Assembly: GCA_900769765.1 (NCBI GenBank)
Contig: CAAGHW010000086.1
Location: 1 to 27,013, forward strand
Direction of reading: 5' to 3'
Source: Bacteroidaceae bacterium
Lineage (GTDB): Bacteria; Bacteroidota; Bacteroidia; Bacteroidales; Bacteroidaceae
Length of the DNA: 27,013 bases
Part shown: positions 1-8,421 of the stretch, one piece after another
Layout of the letters: each line of letters opens with the position of its first letter
Position numbering within the stretch: the first letter of the stretch is position 1
The notes under the pieces: model-generated
The model's input: the letters and a program-made list of their open reading frames with translations, nothing else
The model's database searches: none
What the model was told of the DNA's origin: nothing
Position numbers and translations under genes: made by a program

Positions 1-44
1 AAATAATATTAAGTTTACTTAAATATTTTACAGCGAGTGCAGTG

Positions 45-70
45 TATATTCGAGGTTTATCTCAAATATA
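45..70. promoter_or_regulatory. Palindrome in repeat copy 1 with embedded -7-like box
   Basis: The arms TATATT/AATATA and GAGGT/ATCTC flank a two-base TT centre, with one C/A mismatch between the two arm segments. The inner arm contains one G-T (wobble) pair. On the minus strand positions 70-63 read TATATTTG, an exact match to the Bacteroidetes -7 pattern TAnnTTTG, although no good -33 TTTG lies 19-21 bases upstream of it. It may be an operator, a leftward promoter, or only an RNA hairpin. Confidence 0.45.
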
Positions 71-128
71 CAAATAAACGAGCAAAATAATATTAAGTTT
101 ACTTAAATATTTTACAGCGAGTGCAGTG

Positions 129-154
129 TATATTCGAGGTTTACCTCAAATATA
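129..154. promoter_or_regulatory. Palindrome in repeat copy 2
   Basis: Same architecture as the palindrome at 45-70, but the inner arms are now perfect GAGGT/ACCTC because T is replaced by C. The change turns a wobble pair into a Watson-Crick pair, so the pairing is kept. The minus strand again reads TATATTTG (154-147). Confidence 0.45.
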
Positions 155-250
155 GGAAATAAACGAGCAAAATAATATTAAGTTTACTTAAATATTTTAC
201 AGCGAGTGTAATAAACATTCTCACAAACAGTCATTAATGTACAAGTTTGA

Positions 251-265
251 TTAATATTATATTAA
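251..265. promoter_or_regulatory. Candidate operator: perfect 7-1-7 inverted repeat
   Basis: TTAATAT and ATATTAA flank a single T. It lies about 60 bases upstream of the proposed -7 box of the efflux operon, a place where TetR/MarR-type regulators often bind efflux promoters. The surroundings are almost pure A/T, so chance occurrence is quite possible. Confidence 0.25.
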
Positions 266-302
266 AAAGTTGATTTTATTATATATAATTAAACCTTTAC
301 GC

Positions 303-333
303 TTTTACGCAGTCTAAATTTTAACTAATTTTG
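303..333 (+). promoter_or_regulatory. Promoter of the efflux operon
   Basis: TAATTTTG at 326-333 matches the Bacteroidetes -7 consensus TAnnTTTG exactly. A TTTT at 303-306 stands in for the -33 TTTG with a 19-base spacer. Transcription would start near 340, giving a leader of about 33 bases before the ATG at 373. Confidence 0.55.
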
Positions 334-372
334 CAGATTGAAACAAACTTGATATAAACATCACAAAAAAAT

Positions 373-1446
373 ATGAACAAGACATTGAAATGGAGCCTTG
401 TTGCGGCTCTTGCAATTGCAGTTGGCGTGTGGGGATATTTCAAGCTCATGCCACGCCAGAACGAAGAGTTGGCAAAAGCCGAAGGAATGCCCAAAGGCGG
501 AAAAAAAGTATTGAGTGTGGATGCACAGATTGTCACACCTCATCTGCTGACCGACGAGATACCTGTCGTTGGTAGCCTTGTACCCGACGAAGAGGTACAA
601 TTGTCATTCGAGAGTGCCGGTAAAATCACAGACATTTTCTTTGAAGAGGGCAGTTTCGTGGAGAAAGGCACATTGCTCGCAAAAATCAACGACGCACAGT
701 TGCAGGCACAGCTGAAAAGCCTTGAAGCAAAAGTTCCGCTTGCCGAAGAGAGAGTTTTCCGCCAAAGCGCACTCTTGCAGAAGGATGCCGTAAGTAAAGA
801 GGCTCTCGAAATTGTAAAGACAGAACTTGCAACACTTGGTGCCGACATAGAAAAGGTCAAGGCACAGATTGAGATGACCGAACTGCGCGCACCGTTCGAT
901 GGCGTGATAGGTCTGCGTCAGGTGAGCGTGGGAGCATACGCATCAACAAGCACCGTCATTGCAAAGCTCACATCATTGACACCCATAAAGATTGAATTCT
1001 CCGTTGCCGAGCGTTATGCAAACGACGTAAAGAAAGGTTCAAACCTTGAATTCCGTGTCGACGGTAACCTGAACACATTCAAGGCACAGGTATATGCGAC
1101 AGAATCTTCACTCGAGGCCGAGACACGCTCATTGCTTGTACGTGCAAGATATGCCAACACAAACGGCGAGCTCATGCCCGGCCAATATGCCGACATACGC
1201 TTGAAGCAGAAAGAGATTCACGATGCCATAGCCATCCCTGCAGAGGCCATCGTGCCTGAGATGGGAAAGAACAAGGTATTCGTATACCGCAACGGCAAGG
1301 CAGAACCTGTCGATGTAGAGATGGGCATACGCACCGAGAGCGAGGTGCAGATTATCGACGGATTGCAGGTTGGTGATACAATCCTCACATCGGGTACATT
1401 GCAGTTACGCAAAGGCTCGGCCGTTAAAATCGCAACATTGAAATAA
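373..1446 (+). CDS. RND efflux periplasmic adaptor (membrane fusion protein)
   Basis: This 357-residue protein belongs to the HlyD/AcrA/MexE adaptor family, which bridges an inner-membrane RND pump to a TolC-type channel across the periplasm. A single hydrophobic N-terminal segment (about 7-25, after MNKTLKW) serves as signal or anchor; it has no lipobox cysteine, unlike many Gram-negative adaptors. The first half of the lipoyl (barrel-sandwich) domain follows, around residues 70-105 (GKITDIFFEEGSFVEKG). Next comes an alpha-helical hairpin at about 110-165, then the returning lipoyl half with LRAPFDGVIG and the beta-barrel domain. The C-terminal membrane-proximal domain ends near GTLQLRKGSAVKI. 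It is the first gene of the operon, 21 bases before the pump gene, directly behind the promoter at 303-333. The exported substrate cannot be told from the sequence. Confidence 0.93.
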   Translation: MNKTLKWSLVAALAIAVGVWGYFKLMPRQNEELAKAEGMPKGGKKVLSVDAQIVTPHLLTDEIPVVGSLVPDEEVQLSFESAGKITDIFFEEGSFVEKGTLLAKINDAQLQAQLKSLEAKVPLAEERVFRQSALLQKDAVSKEALEIVKTELATLGADIEKVKAQIEMTELRAPFDGVIGLRQVSVGAYASTSTVIAKLTSLTPIKIEFSVAERYANDVKKGSNLEFRVDGNLNTFKAQVYATESSLEAETRSLLVRARYANTNGELMPGQYADIRLKQKEIHDAIAIPAEAIVPEMGKNKVFVYRNGKAEPVDVEMGIRTESEVQIIDGLQVGDTILTSGTLQLRKGSAVKIATLK

Positions 1447-1467
1447 ACGAACAAAACGATACTATAG

Positions 1468-4400
1468 ATGAATATTTCAGAATTGAGTATCCGCAGGCCG
1501 GTACTTGCGACGGTACTCACAATCATAATATTGCTTTTTGGTCTCATCGGCTACAACACCCTTGGTGTACGCGAATACCCATCGGTTGACAACCCTATCA
1601 TCTCTGTAACCTGTAGCTATGCAGGTGCGAATGCCGATGTTATCGAGAACCAGATTACCGAACCTCTTGAGCAGAACATCAACGGTATCCCGGGTATCCG
1701 TTCGCTTTCAAGTATAAGCCAGCAGGGACAGAGCCGCATAACTGTGGAGTTCGAGCTGTCCGTTGACCTTGAGACAGCAGCAAACGACGTGCGCGACAAG
1801 GTATCGCGTGCACAACGCTATCTGCCTCGCGACTGCGACCCCCCTACCGTATCAAAGGCCGATGCCGACGCTACACCGATTCTTATGGTTGCCATACAGA
1901 GCGAGAAGCGTTCGCTTCTTGAGTTGAGCGAGATAGCCGACCTTACAGTAAAGGAGCAGCTGCAGACCATCCCTGACGTGAGTGGCGTACAGATTTGGGG
2001 AGAGAAACGATACTCGATGCGTATATGGCTCGACCCGATAAAGATGTCGGCATACGGCATCACACCAATCGACATAAAGAATGCCGTAACCAACGAGAAC
2101 GTAGAGTTGCCGTCGGGAAGCATCGAGGGTAACACAATGGAGCTTACCTTGCGCACAATGGGACAGATGCATACAGCCAAGGAGTTCAACAACATAATAC
2201 TCAAGGAGAGCAACGGCAATGTAATACGCGTGAGCGATGTAGGTCACGCCGAACTTGGCCCTGCCGACATAAAGAGCTACATGAAGATGAACGGCGTGCC
2301 AATGGTGGGTGTCGTAGTGATACCGCAGCCGGGAGCAAACCACATAGAGATTGCCGATGCAGTATATGAGCGTATGGAGGTGATGAAGAAAGACCTCCCT
2401 GAGGATATCGACTATTCATACGGCTTCGACAGCACAAAGTTCATCCGTGCATCTATCGACGAGGTAAAGAGCACCGTATATGAGGCGTTCATCCTTGTAA
2501 TCATCATCATATTCCTGTTCCTGCGCGACTGGCGCGTTACATTGATTCCATGTATCGTTATCCCGGTATCGCTTATCGGTGCATTCTTTGTGATGTATAT
2601 CGCAGGCTTCTCGATAAACGTACTGACAATGCTTGCCGTTGTACTTTCGGTGGGACTTGTGGTGGACGATGCCATTGTGATGACCGAGAACATATATATC
2701 CGCATTGAGCAGGGCATGCGTCCTTTCAAGGCCGGTATCGAGGGTTCAAAGGAAATTTTCTTTGCTGTTATCTCGACAACCGTAACACTCGTGGCGGTAT
2801 TCTTGCCTATCGTATTCATGGAGGGTACAAGCGGCCGTCTGTTCCGTGAGTTCAGCTTTGTGGTTGCAGGTTCGGTTATCATATCTTCGTTTGCGGCACT
2901 CACCTTCACACCTATGCTCGCGACAAAGATTCTAAAACGACGCAAGGAGCAGAAGTGGTTCTACCGCAAGACCGAGCCGTTCTTTGTGGGATTGAACAAT
3001 ATCTATGAGAAATCGCTCGACGCATTCCTGAGAAGAAGATGGATTGCCATACCTGTGACAATCATCACATTCGTTCTCATTGGCTGGCTTTGGGGCGAGA
3101 TTCCGTCGGAGATGGCTCCGTTGGAGGACCGTTCACAGATTACAATCACCACCAGAGGTGCCGAAGGTGTAAGCTACGAATATATGCGCGACTACACCGA
3201 GGATATAACAATGCTTGTGGACTCTATAATCCCTGATGCCGAATCGGTAACATCACGCGTATCGAGCGGAAGCGGTAACATAAGAATTACCCTGAAGGAC
3301 TTGAGCGAACGCGACTATTCACAGATGGATGTGGCAAGCAAGCTCACCCAAGCATTGGAGTCAAAGACCAAGGCACGCGCTTTCGTACAGCAACAGTCAT
3401 CGTTCGGTGGCCGTCGTGCAAGTATGCCTGTACAATACGTTATACAGGCTGTAAGCATCGAGAAACTCGAAGAGGTGCTTCCCGAATTCCTTGAGAAGGT
3501 ACACGACAACCCCACCTTCCGCATGGCCGATGTCGACTTGAAGTTCACAAGCCCCGAGGTGCGCGTAAACATCAACCGCGACAAGGCAGGCACAATGGGC
3601 GCAAGCGTACGCGACATTGCCGAGACATTGCAATATGGCCTCAGCGGACAGCGTATGGGCTATTTCTACATGAACGGCAAGCAGTACGAAATCATTGGAC
3701 AGGTAAACCGCATACAGCGCAATACCCCTACAAGCGTAAAATCTATTTACATACGCAGCGACCGTGGCGAGATGATTCCTCTCGACAACCTTGTGGAGTT
3801 TGTAGAATCTGTTACACCTCCAAAGTTGTATCACTACAACCGTTTCCTTTCGGCAACCATTTCTGCAGGACTTGCCGACGGCAAGACCATTGGCGACGGA
3901 CTTGACGAGATGGACAAGATTGCCGAAGAGGTTCTCGACGAGACATTCCGTACAGCCCTCACAGGTGACTCAAAGGAGTTCCGCGAGAGTTCATCAAGCC
4001 TTATGTTTGCATTCGTGCTGGCACTGGTACTCATTTACCTTATCCTTGCCGCACAGTTCGAGAGTTTCAAGGACCCGTTGATCATCATGCTTACCGTGCC
4101 CCTTGCCATTGCCGGAGCATTGATTTTCATGAGCATGAACGACATTACGATGAACCTGTTCAGCCAGATAGGTATCATCATGCTCATAGGCCTTGTGGCG
4201 AAGAACGGTATCCTTATCGTAGAGTTCGCCAACCAGAAGCAGGAGAACGGAGAGAAGAAGATGGATGCCATACGCAGTGCATCATTGCAACGTCTGCGTC
4301 CTATTCTCATGACAAGCGTATCCACCATGTTGGGATTGCTGCCGTTGATTTTCGCAACAGGCGAGGGAGCAAACCAGCGTATCGCCATGGGTACAGCGGT

Positions 4401-4500
4401 AGTCGGAGGTATGTTGTTCTCTACAATCCTGACAATGTACATTGTTCCCGCAATATACAGCTACATTTCAACAGAACGCACTAACAAAGAAGAGAAATGA
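1468..4500 (+). CDS. RND multidrug efflux pump, HAE1 (AcrB-like) family
   Basis: This 1010-residue protein is the proton-driven inner-membrane pump of a tripartite exporter. A first transmembrane helix lies at about 13-32, followed by a large periplasmic porter loop. Helices 2-6 occupy roughly 335-490, and the second half repeats the plan with helices around 530-550 and 850-1000. The proton-relay residues of the family are present. D400-D401 in GLVVDDAIV correspond to AcrB D407/D408, and K912 in GLVAKNGILIVEF corresponds to AcrB K940, so the pump should be functional. The length is normal for the Bacteroidetes branch. The stop codon overlaps the next gene's start (ATGA, 4497-4500), which implies translational coupling to the outer-membrane channel. 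HAE1 membership suggests hydrophobic or amphiphilic drugs, bile salts or similar compounds, not metals; that is inference. Confidence 0.95.
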   Translation: MNISELSIRRPVLATVLTIIILLFGLIGYNTLGVREYPSVDNPIISVTCSYAGANADVIENQITEPLEQNINGIPGIRSLSSISQQGQSRITVEFELSVDLETAANDVRDKVSRAQRYLPRDCDPPTVSKADADATPILMVAIQSEKRSLLELSEIADLTVKEQLQTIPDVSGVQIWGEKRYSMRIWLDPIKMSAYGITPIDIKNAVTNENVELPSGSIEGNTMELTLRTMGQMHTAKEFNNIILKESNGNVIRVSDVGHAELGPADIKSYMKMNGVPMVGVVVIPQPGANHIEIADAVYERMEVMKKDLPEDIDYSYGFDSTKFIRASIDEVKSTVYEAFILVIIIIFLFLRDWRVTLIPCIVIPVSLIGAFFVMYIAGFSINVLTMLAVVLSVGLVVDDAIVMTENIYIRIEQGMRPFKAGIEGSKEIFFAVISTTVTLVAVFLPIVFMEGTSGRLFREFSFVVAGSVIISSFAALTFTPMLATKILKRRKEQKWFYRKTEPFFVGLNNIYEKSLDAFLRRRWIAIPVTIITFVLIGWLWGEIPSEMAPLEDRSQITITTRGAEGVSYEYMRDYTEDITMLVDSIIPDAESVTSRVSSGSGNIRITLKDLSERDYSQMDVASKLTQALESKTKARAFVQQQSSFGGRRASMPVQYVIQAVSIEKLEEVLPEFLEKVHDNPTFRMADVDLKFTSPEVRVNINRDKAGTMGASVRDIAETLQYGLSGQRMGYFYMNGKQYEIIGQVNRIQRNTPTSVKSIYIRSDRGEMIPLDNLVEFVESVTPPKLYHYNRFLSATISAGLADGKTIGDGLDEMDKIAEEVLDETFRTALTGDSKEFRESSSSLMFAFVLALVLIYLILAAQFESFKDPLIIMLTVPLAIAGALIFMSMNDITMNLFSQIGIIMLIGLVAKNGILIVEFANQKQENGEKKMDAIRSASLQRLRPILMTSVSTMLGLLPLIFATGEGANQRIAMGTAVVGGMLFSTILTMYIVPAIYSYISTERTNKEEK

Positions 4501-5816
4501 AACGACTGATATTATCGATACTCTTTATATTGCCGGCATTGTTCAGCAATGCCCAAGAGCAAGTATATACATTGAGAAAATGTATTGAGATAGGTTTGGA
4601 AAACAACTATTCGCTGCGCATTACCCGCAACGAAGAGCTTATAAGCCATAACAATGCCACTCTTGCCAACGCGGGTTATCTGCCTACGCTCGACCTGAGC
4701 GCAGGATACGATGCACAGCTGAACAGCAACAATTCGGAAATGCGCGGAACAGGCGAGATACAGAAGGTACGCAACGCCTTTGACCAGACTGCAAGTGCCG
4801 GCATAGACCTCAACTGGACCATCTTCGAAGGATTCAAGGTAAACACGACATACAAGCAGTTGAAGGAACTTGAGCGCATGGGCGAGACAAGCACCCGTAT
4901 TGCCATTGAGGATTTCATTGCAAGCATCGCCGCCGAGTATTACAACTTCTTGCAGCAGAGACTACGCTTGATAAACTATTACAATGCCGTACTGTTGTCA
5001 AAGGAGCGTCTGCGCATTGTAGAAGAGCGTTACAACATTGGTAACTTCTCGCGACTCGATTATCAGCAGGCGAAGGTCGACTTCAATGCCGACAGCGCAC
5101 AGTTCATGAAACAGCAGGAGGTGGTAATCACATCACGCATTGCCCTGAACGAAATGATGGCGATAGACCAGGTCTATACACTCATCGAGACCGAAGAGAA
5201 AGACATTGCCATAAACGACACACTCGACTTCACCGACCTTTGGAACAGTACCCAGAGCAACAATGCCTCTCTGCTGCTTGCTACACAGAACAACACTTTG
5301 GCGCAGCTGGACTACAAGAAGGTATTGTCACGCAATTACCCGTACGTAAAGTTCAGGGCCGGATATGACTATGGTTTCAACCAATACAGCAACAACACCA
5401 TCGTACGCCGTAATGCCTGGGGTGGAAATGCCGGCATAAGCATAGGCTTCAACCTTTGGGACGGTAACCGCCGACGCGAAATGCGCAACGCAAAGATTGA
5501 GATGGAGAACGTGAAGCTGATGCATGACAAGCTCGAGCTGTCGCTCAAGGCAGATTTGGGTAACCTGTGGCACGCATACCGCAACAACCTGCAGCTGCTT
5601 GAACTTGAAAAGACAAACGTAATCACCGCACGAGAGAACCACGAGATAGCCAAAGAGCGTTATATGCTGGGAGACCTCTCGGGTATTGAGATGCGCGAAG
5701 CACAGCAGAGCCTTCTTGATGCCGAAGAGCGTCTGCTTTCCGTTGAATATGACACCAAGCTCTGCGAAATTTCCCTGATGCAGATAAGCGGAAAGATAAC
5801 AAATCTCGTCAAATAA
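4497..5816 (+). CDS. TolC-family outer membrane efflux channel
   Basis: This 439-residue outer membrane factor completes the tripartite pump. The signal peptide is MKRLILSILFILPALFSNAQ with cleavage near residue 19-20. The mature part starts with VYTLRKCIEIGLENNYSLRI, the typical opening of OEP proteins. It contains two OEP repeats, each with long amphipathic coiled-coil helices (for example around 130-180 and 340-410) and paired beta strands. There is no cysteine lipidation site. The gene overlaps the pump gene by four bases. Only 35 bases, with no terminator-like hairpin, separate it from the next gene, so transcription probably continues into the receptor-like gene. Confidence 0.92.
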   Translation: MKRLILSILFILPALFSNAQEQVYTLRKCIEIGLENNYSLRITRNEELISHNNATLANAGYLPTLDLSAGYDAQLNSNNSEMRGTGEIQKVRNAFDQTASAGIDLNWTIFEGFKVNTTYKQLKELERMGETSTRIAIEDFIASIAAEYYNFLQQRLRLINYYNAVLLSKERLRIVEERYNIGNFSRLDYQQAKVDFNADSAQFMKQQEVVITSRIALNEMMAIDQVYTLIETEEKDIAINDTLDFTDLWNSTQSNNASLLLATQNNTLAQLDYKKVLSRNYPYVKFRAGYDYGFNQYSNNTIVRRNAWGGNAGISIGFNLWDGNRRREMRNAKIEMENVKLMHDKLELSLKADLGNLWHAYRNNLQLLELEKTNVITARENHEIAKERYMLGDLSGIEMREAQQSLLDAEERLLSVEYDTKLCEISLMQISGKITNLVK

Positions 5817-5851
5817 GAGTTATTCTATTATAACACCTTATATAAAGCAAT

Positions 5852-8314
5852 TTGAAACAGATAAGTAGAATATTATTCATGCTGTTGCTTGTGTTGCCGT
5901 TCGAGATGGCGGCACAGGCAACAGGCAGCATATACGGAAAGGTAATTGATGGCGAGAACGACGAGCCATTGGGTTTTGTGACAGTAGCACTCATTCCCGA
6001 AGGAAGCACCATACCGGTTGCAGGCTGCAGCACCGACGATGACGGCTCTTTCGAACTCACCAACATAAAAGACGGAAGATACACTCTGAATTTCTCATAT
6101 GTAGGTTATCTCAACGACAGCCGTAGTGTAAGCATAGCAAAAACCAGAAACGATATAGGTGTCGTAAAACTCAAAAGCGACAGGAAGCTGCTCAAGGAGG
6201 TTGTTGTGACGGAGCAACGCTCACAGATGAGTTTTGACATCGACAAGCGTGTATTCACCGTTGACCAGAGCATTGCATCCACAGGCGGTTCTGCAAGCGA
6301 CATACTCGCCGACATTCCATCGGTGGAGGTTGACACCGAAGGTACCGTGTCGTTGCGAGGCAGCGAGAGCGTAACCGTATGGATAAACGGCAAGGCGAGC
6401 GGACTCACAGGTGACAACCAGGGCGACATCCTGCAACAGTTACCCGCAGGCTCTATCGAGAGAATCGAAGTAATCACCAACCCGTCGGCAAAGCACTCGC
6501 CCGAAGGAACAGCCGGAATAATAAACATCATTCTAAAGCGCGACCGCAAGGCAGGCTATTACGGCAATGCACAGGCCGGAGCCGACACACGTGGCGGATT
6601 CAATGTCGGTGCCAACTACAACTACAGCAGCGGTGTTGTAGATGCATACGCAGGACTGAACTACCGCAATATGCGTTTCAACAACAAAGGATACACGCAT
6701 ACCAGATATTTCGGACAGCAGAGTTATCTTGACCAGACAAGCGAAGGCAAACATAACCCGCAGAATATTTTTGCCCGCGCCGGAGCGACATGGCACGTCA
6801 CAAAGAACGATGACATCTATGCCAATGTGATGGGAATGTACGGAAGCCGTAAGAACAACAGCTGTATAGAATCACAAAGCGGCATGCTCGACGCAGAGAG
6901 CCAGCCTTTGGCACCTGCCGAATACAAGAGACGCTCAACAGACAGCAAAGGCAATCCGCTCATGTACAATATAGAGATTGGATATACCCACCGCTGGAGC
7001 GACACCCATTTCATCGATTTCTCTTTGAGCCATCACACATGGCAACAGAAAGACAATACCACATATAGCCAGATGACTATAGCAACGGCAACAGCCGATA
7101 CTACATACAGCCATCAGCAACAGAACAACGACAAGAAGAACTCCCGCTACGAGGCAAAGCTCGACTATGAATACAAGATAAACGACATGCACCGTATCGA
7201 AGCCGGCTACAAGGGAGATTTCTCGAACGACAACAGCCCGGTAATAACATATACCGACGGAGTTGTCACACCAAAGCTATACAACGACTTCAGCTACAGA
7301 CAGCAGACACATGCTCTTTACGGTACATACTCAGGCAGAATAAAGAAATTCAGTTTCCAATTGGGCCTACGTGGCGAGTACTGGAACGTACAGACACGCA
7401 CCATTGGTTGGGACGAGAAGCAGAGCGGCACAACAAAGCCATACAGCAACAAAGACTTCTTCAAGCTCTTCCCAAGCGCATTCATTAGCTACGAAATAAG
7501 CGACGGGCATGAGATACAGGCAAACTACACACGTCGTCTGCGTCGCCCATGGGGAGGACAGCTCAACAGTTTCAGGAACATCAGCGACTCAACCAACATA
7601 TCATACGGAAACCCCGAGCTTACACCTGAATATTCGAATGCATACGAGCTCAACTACATAAAGAATTGGGACAAGCACACCCTTTCAATGAGTGCCTACT
7701 ACCGCACAACCGACGATGTGATAGAGCGCATAAGTTACAACGAAGAGAAGGTAATATACACCACGCACGAGAATGTAGCAAAGGAACAGTCGGCAGGTCT
7801 GGAAATCATAGGCAAGAACAAGCTTTTCAAATTTCTTGACCTCACGACCACTATAAATCTTTTCTACTACAAGCTCGATGCTTTCAAATATATCATAAAC
7901 GGACACGAAGTCACAGGAAAAGCCGACGAACATTTCTCATGGAATGCACGCATGGCTGCAAGCATCATGTTGCCGTGGAGTATAACCATGCAGATTTCAG
8001 GACGCTACAATGCACGTCGCATTGTGGCGCAAGGACATATAGAGCCCGATTATATGCTCGACATCGGCTTGCGCAAGACATTCAACCAGAGCTGGAGCCT
8101 GAGCCTGAACGCACGCGACCTTTTAGACTCCCGAAGTCGCCACACGGTAACTATAAACGACAATTTCCATCGCGACAGCAAGAACTCGCATGGCGGACGC
8201 TCGTTCGGTTTCACGCTCACATACAATTTCGGAAACATGAAGGCAAAAATGCCGAAACGTAAACCGCAGGAGATACCAAGCAGCGGATACGATGATTACG
8301 GCACAGAGATGTAA
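5852..8314 (+). CDS. TonB-dependent-receptor-like outer membrane beta-barrel protein
   Basis: This 820-residue outer membrane protein begins with a signal peptide (MKQISRILFMLLLVLPFEMAAQA). A carboxypeptidase-D regulatory-like domain follows (about 24-110; GSIYGKVIDGENDEPLGF), then a TonB-box-like LLKEVVVTE near 113-121, a plug domain (about 135-225) and a long barrel of the OMP_b-brl_3 type with LTPEYSNAYELNYIKNW. The C-terminal tail is polar and does not end in an aromatic residue. The start is unusual: the only codons giving the full signal peptide begin with TTG at 5852, and an in-frame stop lies three codons upstream (5843-5845). The next ATG (5879) would remove the basic n-region. It follows the TolC gene by 35 bases and ends at a strong terminator, so it is probably the fourth gene of the efflux operon. 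The substrate is unknown; it might assist envelope function, not nutrient uptake. Confidence 0.85.
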   Translation: MKQISRILFMLLLVLPFEMAAQATGSIYGKVIDGENDEPLGFVTVALIPEGSTIPVAGCSTDDDGSFELTNIKDGRYTLNFSYVGYLNDSRSVSIAKTRNDIGVVKLKSDRKLLKEVVVTEQRSQMSFDIDKRVFTVDQSIASTGGSASDILADIPSVEVDTEGTVSLRGSESVTVWINGKASGLTGDNQGDILQQLPAGSIERIEVITNPSAKHSPEGTAGIINIILKRDRKAGYYGNAQAGADTRGGFNVGANYNYSSGVVDAYAGLNYRNMRFNNKGYTHTRYFGQQSYLDQTSEGKHNPQNIFARAGATWHVTKNDDIYANVMGMYGSRKNNSCIESQSGMLDAESQPLAPAEYKRRSTDSKGNPLMYNIEIGYTHRWSDTHFIDFSLSHHTWQQKDNTTYSQMTIATATADTTYSHQQQNNDKKNSRYEAKLDYEYKINDMHRIEAGYKGDFSNDNSPVITYTDGVVTPKLYNDFSYRQQTHALYGTYSGRIKKFSFQLGLRGEYWNVQTRTIGWDEKQSGTTKPYSNKDFFKLFPSAFISYEISDGHEIQANYTRRLRRPWGGQLNSFRNISDSTNISYGNPELTPEYSNAYELNYIKNWDKHTLSMSAYYRTTDDVIERISYNEEKVIYTTHENVAKEQSAGLEIIGKNKLFKFLDLTTTINLFYYKLDAFKYIINGHEVTGKADEHFSWNARMAASIMLPWSITMQISGRYNARRIVAQGHIEPDYMLDIGLRKTFNQSWSLSLNARDLLDSRSRHTVTINDNFHRDSKNSHGGRSFGFTLTYNFGNMKAKMPKRKPQEIPSSGYDDYGTEM

Positions 8315-8356
8315 TACGACAAAAGGCAACGGTTGTTGCCTTTTGTCGTATTTTTT
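8313..8356 (+). terminator. Intrinsic terminator after efflux/receptor operon
   Basis: A perfect 16-bp stem (8315-8330 with 8335-8350) has a GGTT loop and a T-run at 8351-8356. Bases 8313-8314, the AA of the receptor's TAA stop codon, can extend the stem against TT at 8351-8352, so the hairpin begins within the stop codon. Confidence 0.92.
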
Positions 8357-8367
8357 ATCCGAAAATA

Positions 8368-8399
8368 TTTCATCTTTTCATAAATGTTTACGAAATTTG
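8368..8399 (+). promoter_or_regulatory. Promoter of korAB
   Basis: GAAATTTG at 8392-8399 matches TAnnTTTG at seven of eight positions. TTTC at 8368-8371 sits 20 bases upstream as a near match to the -33 TTTG. Transcription would begin near 8406, giving a leader of only about 16 bases before the korA ATG. Confidence 0.45.
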
Positions 8400-8421
8400 G
8401 CGGCAACTAAACAACCATAAT

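Larger units (their letters stand above)
1..208. repeat. 84-85 bp tandem repeat, about 2.5 copies
   Basis: Copies begin at 1, 85 and 170; the third stops after about 39 bases, at 208. Copies 1 and 2 are nearly identical: a T/C change in the second palindrome and a C to GG change near the end of the unit are the differences seen. Each unit carries TTAAGTTTACTTAA, a perfect inverted repeat (9-22, 93-106, 178-191), and full units carry a second, longer palindrome (45-70 and 129-154). All frames are broken by stop codons, so it is not coding. There are no unique spacers, so it is not a CRISPR array. The first copy may extend left of the window. Function unknown: it could be an intergenic VNTR, a set of operators, or RNA hairpins at the end of a gene outside the window. 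Confidence 0.9.
209..372. other. AT-rich intergenic region upstream of efflux operon
   Basis: No reading frame or RNA gene is visible. It holds a perfect AT-only inverted repeat (251-265) and the proposed efflux promoter (303-333). The bases directly before the adaptor ATG are A-rich (cacaaaaaaat), as is usual for translation starts in this phylum. Confidence 0.6.

Noticed and set aside
1..208. Possible CRISPR array
   Set aside because: The repeats are 84-85 bp, follow each other directly with no unique spacers, and no cas gene is present.
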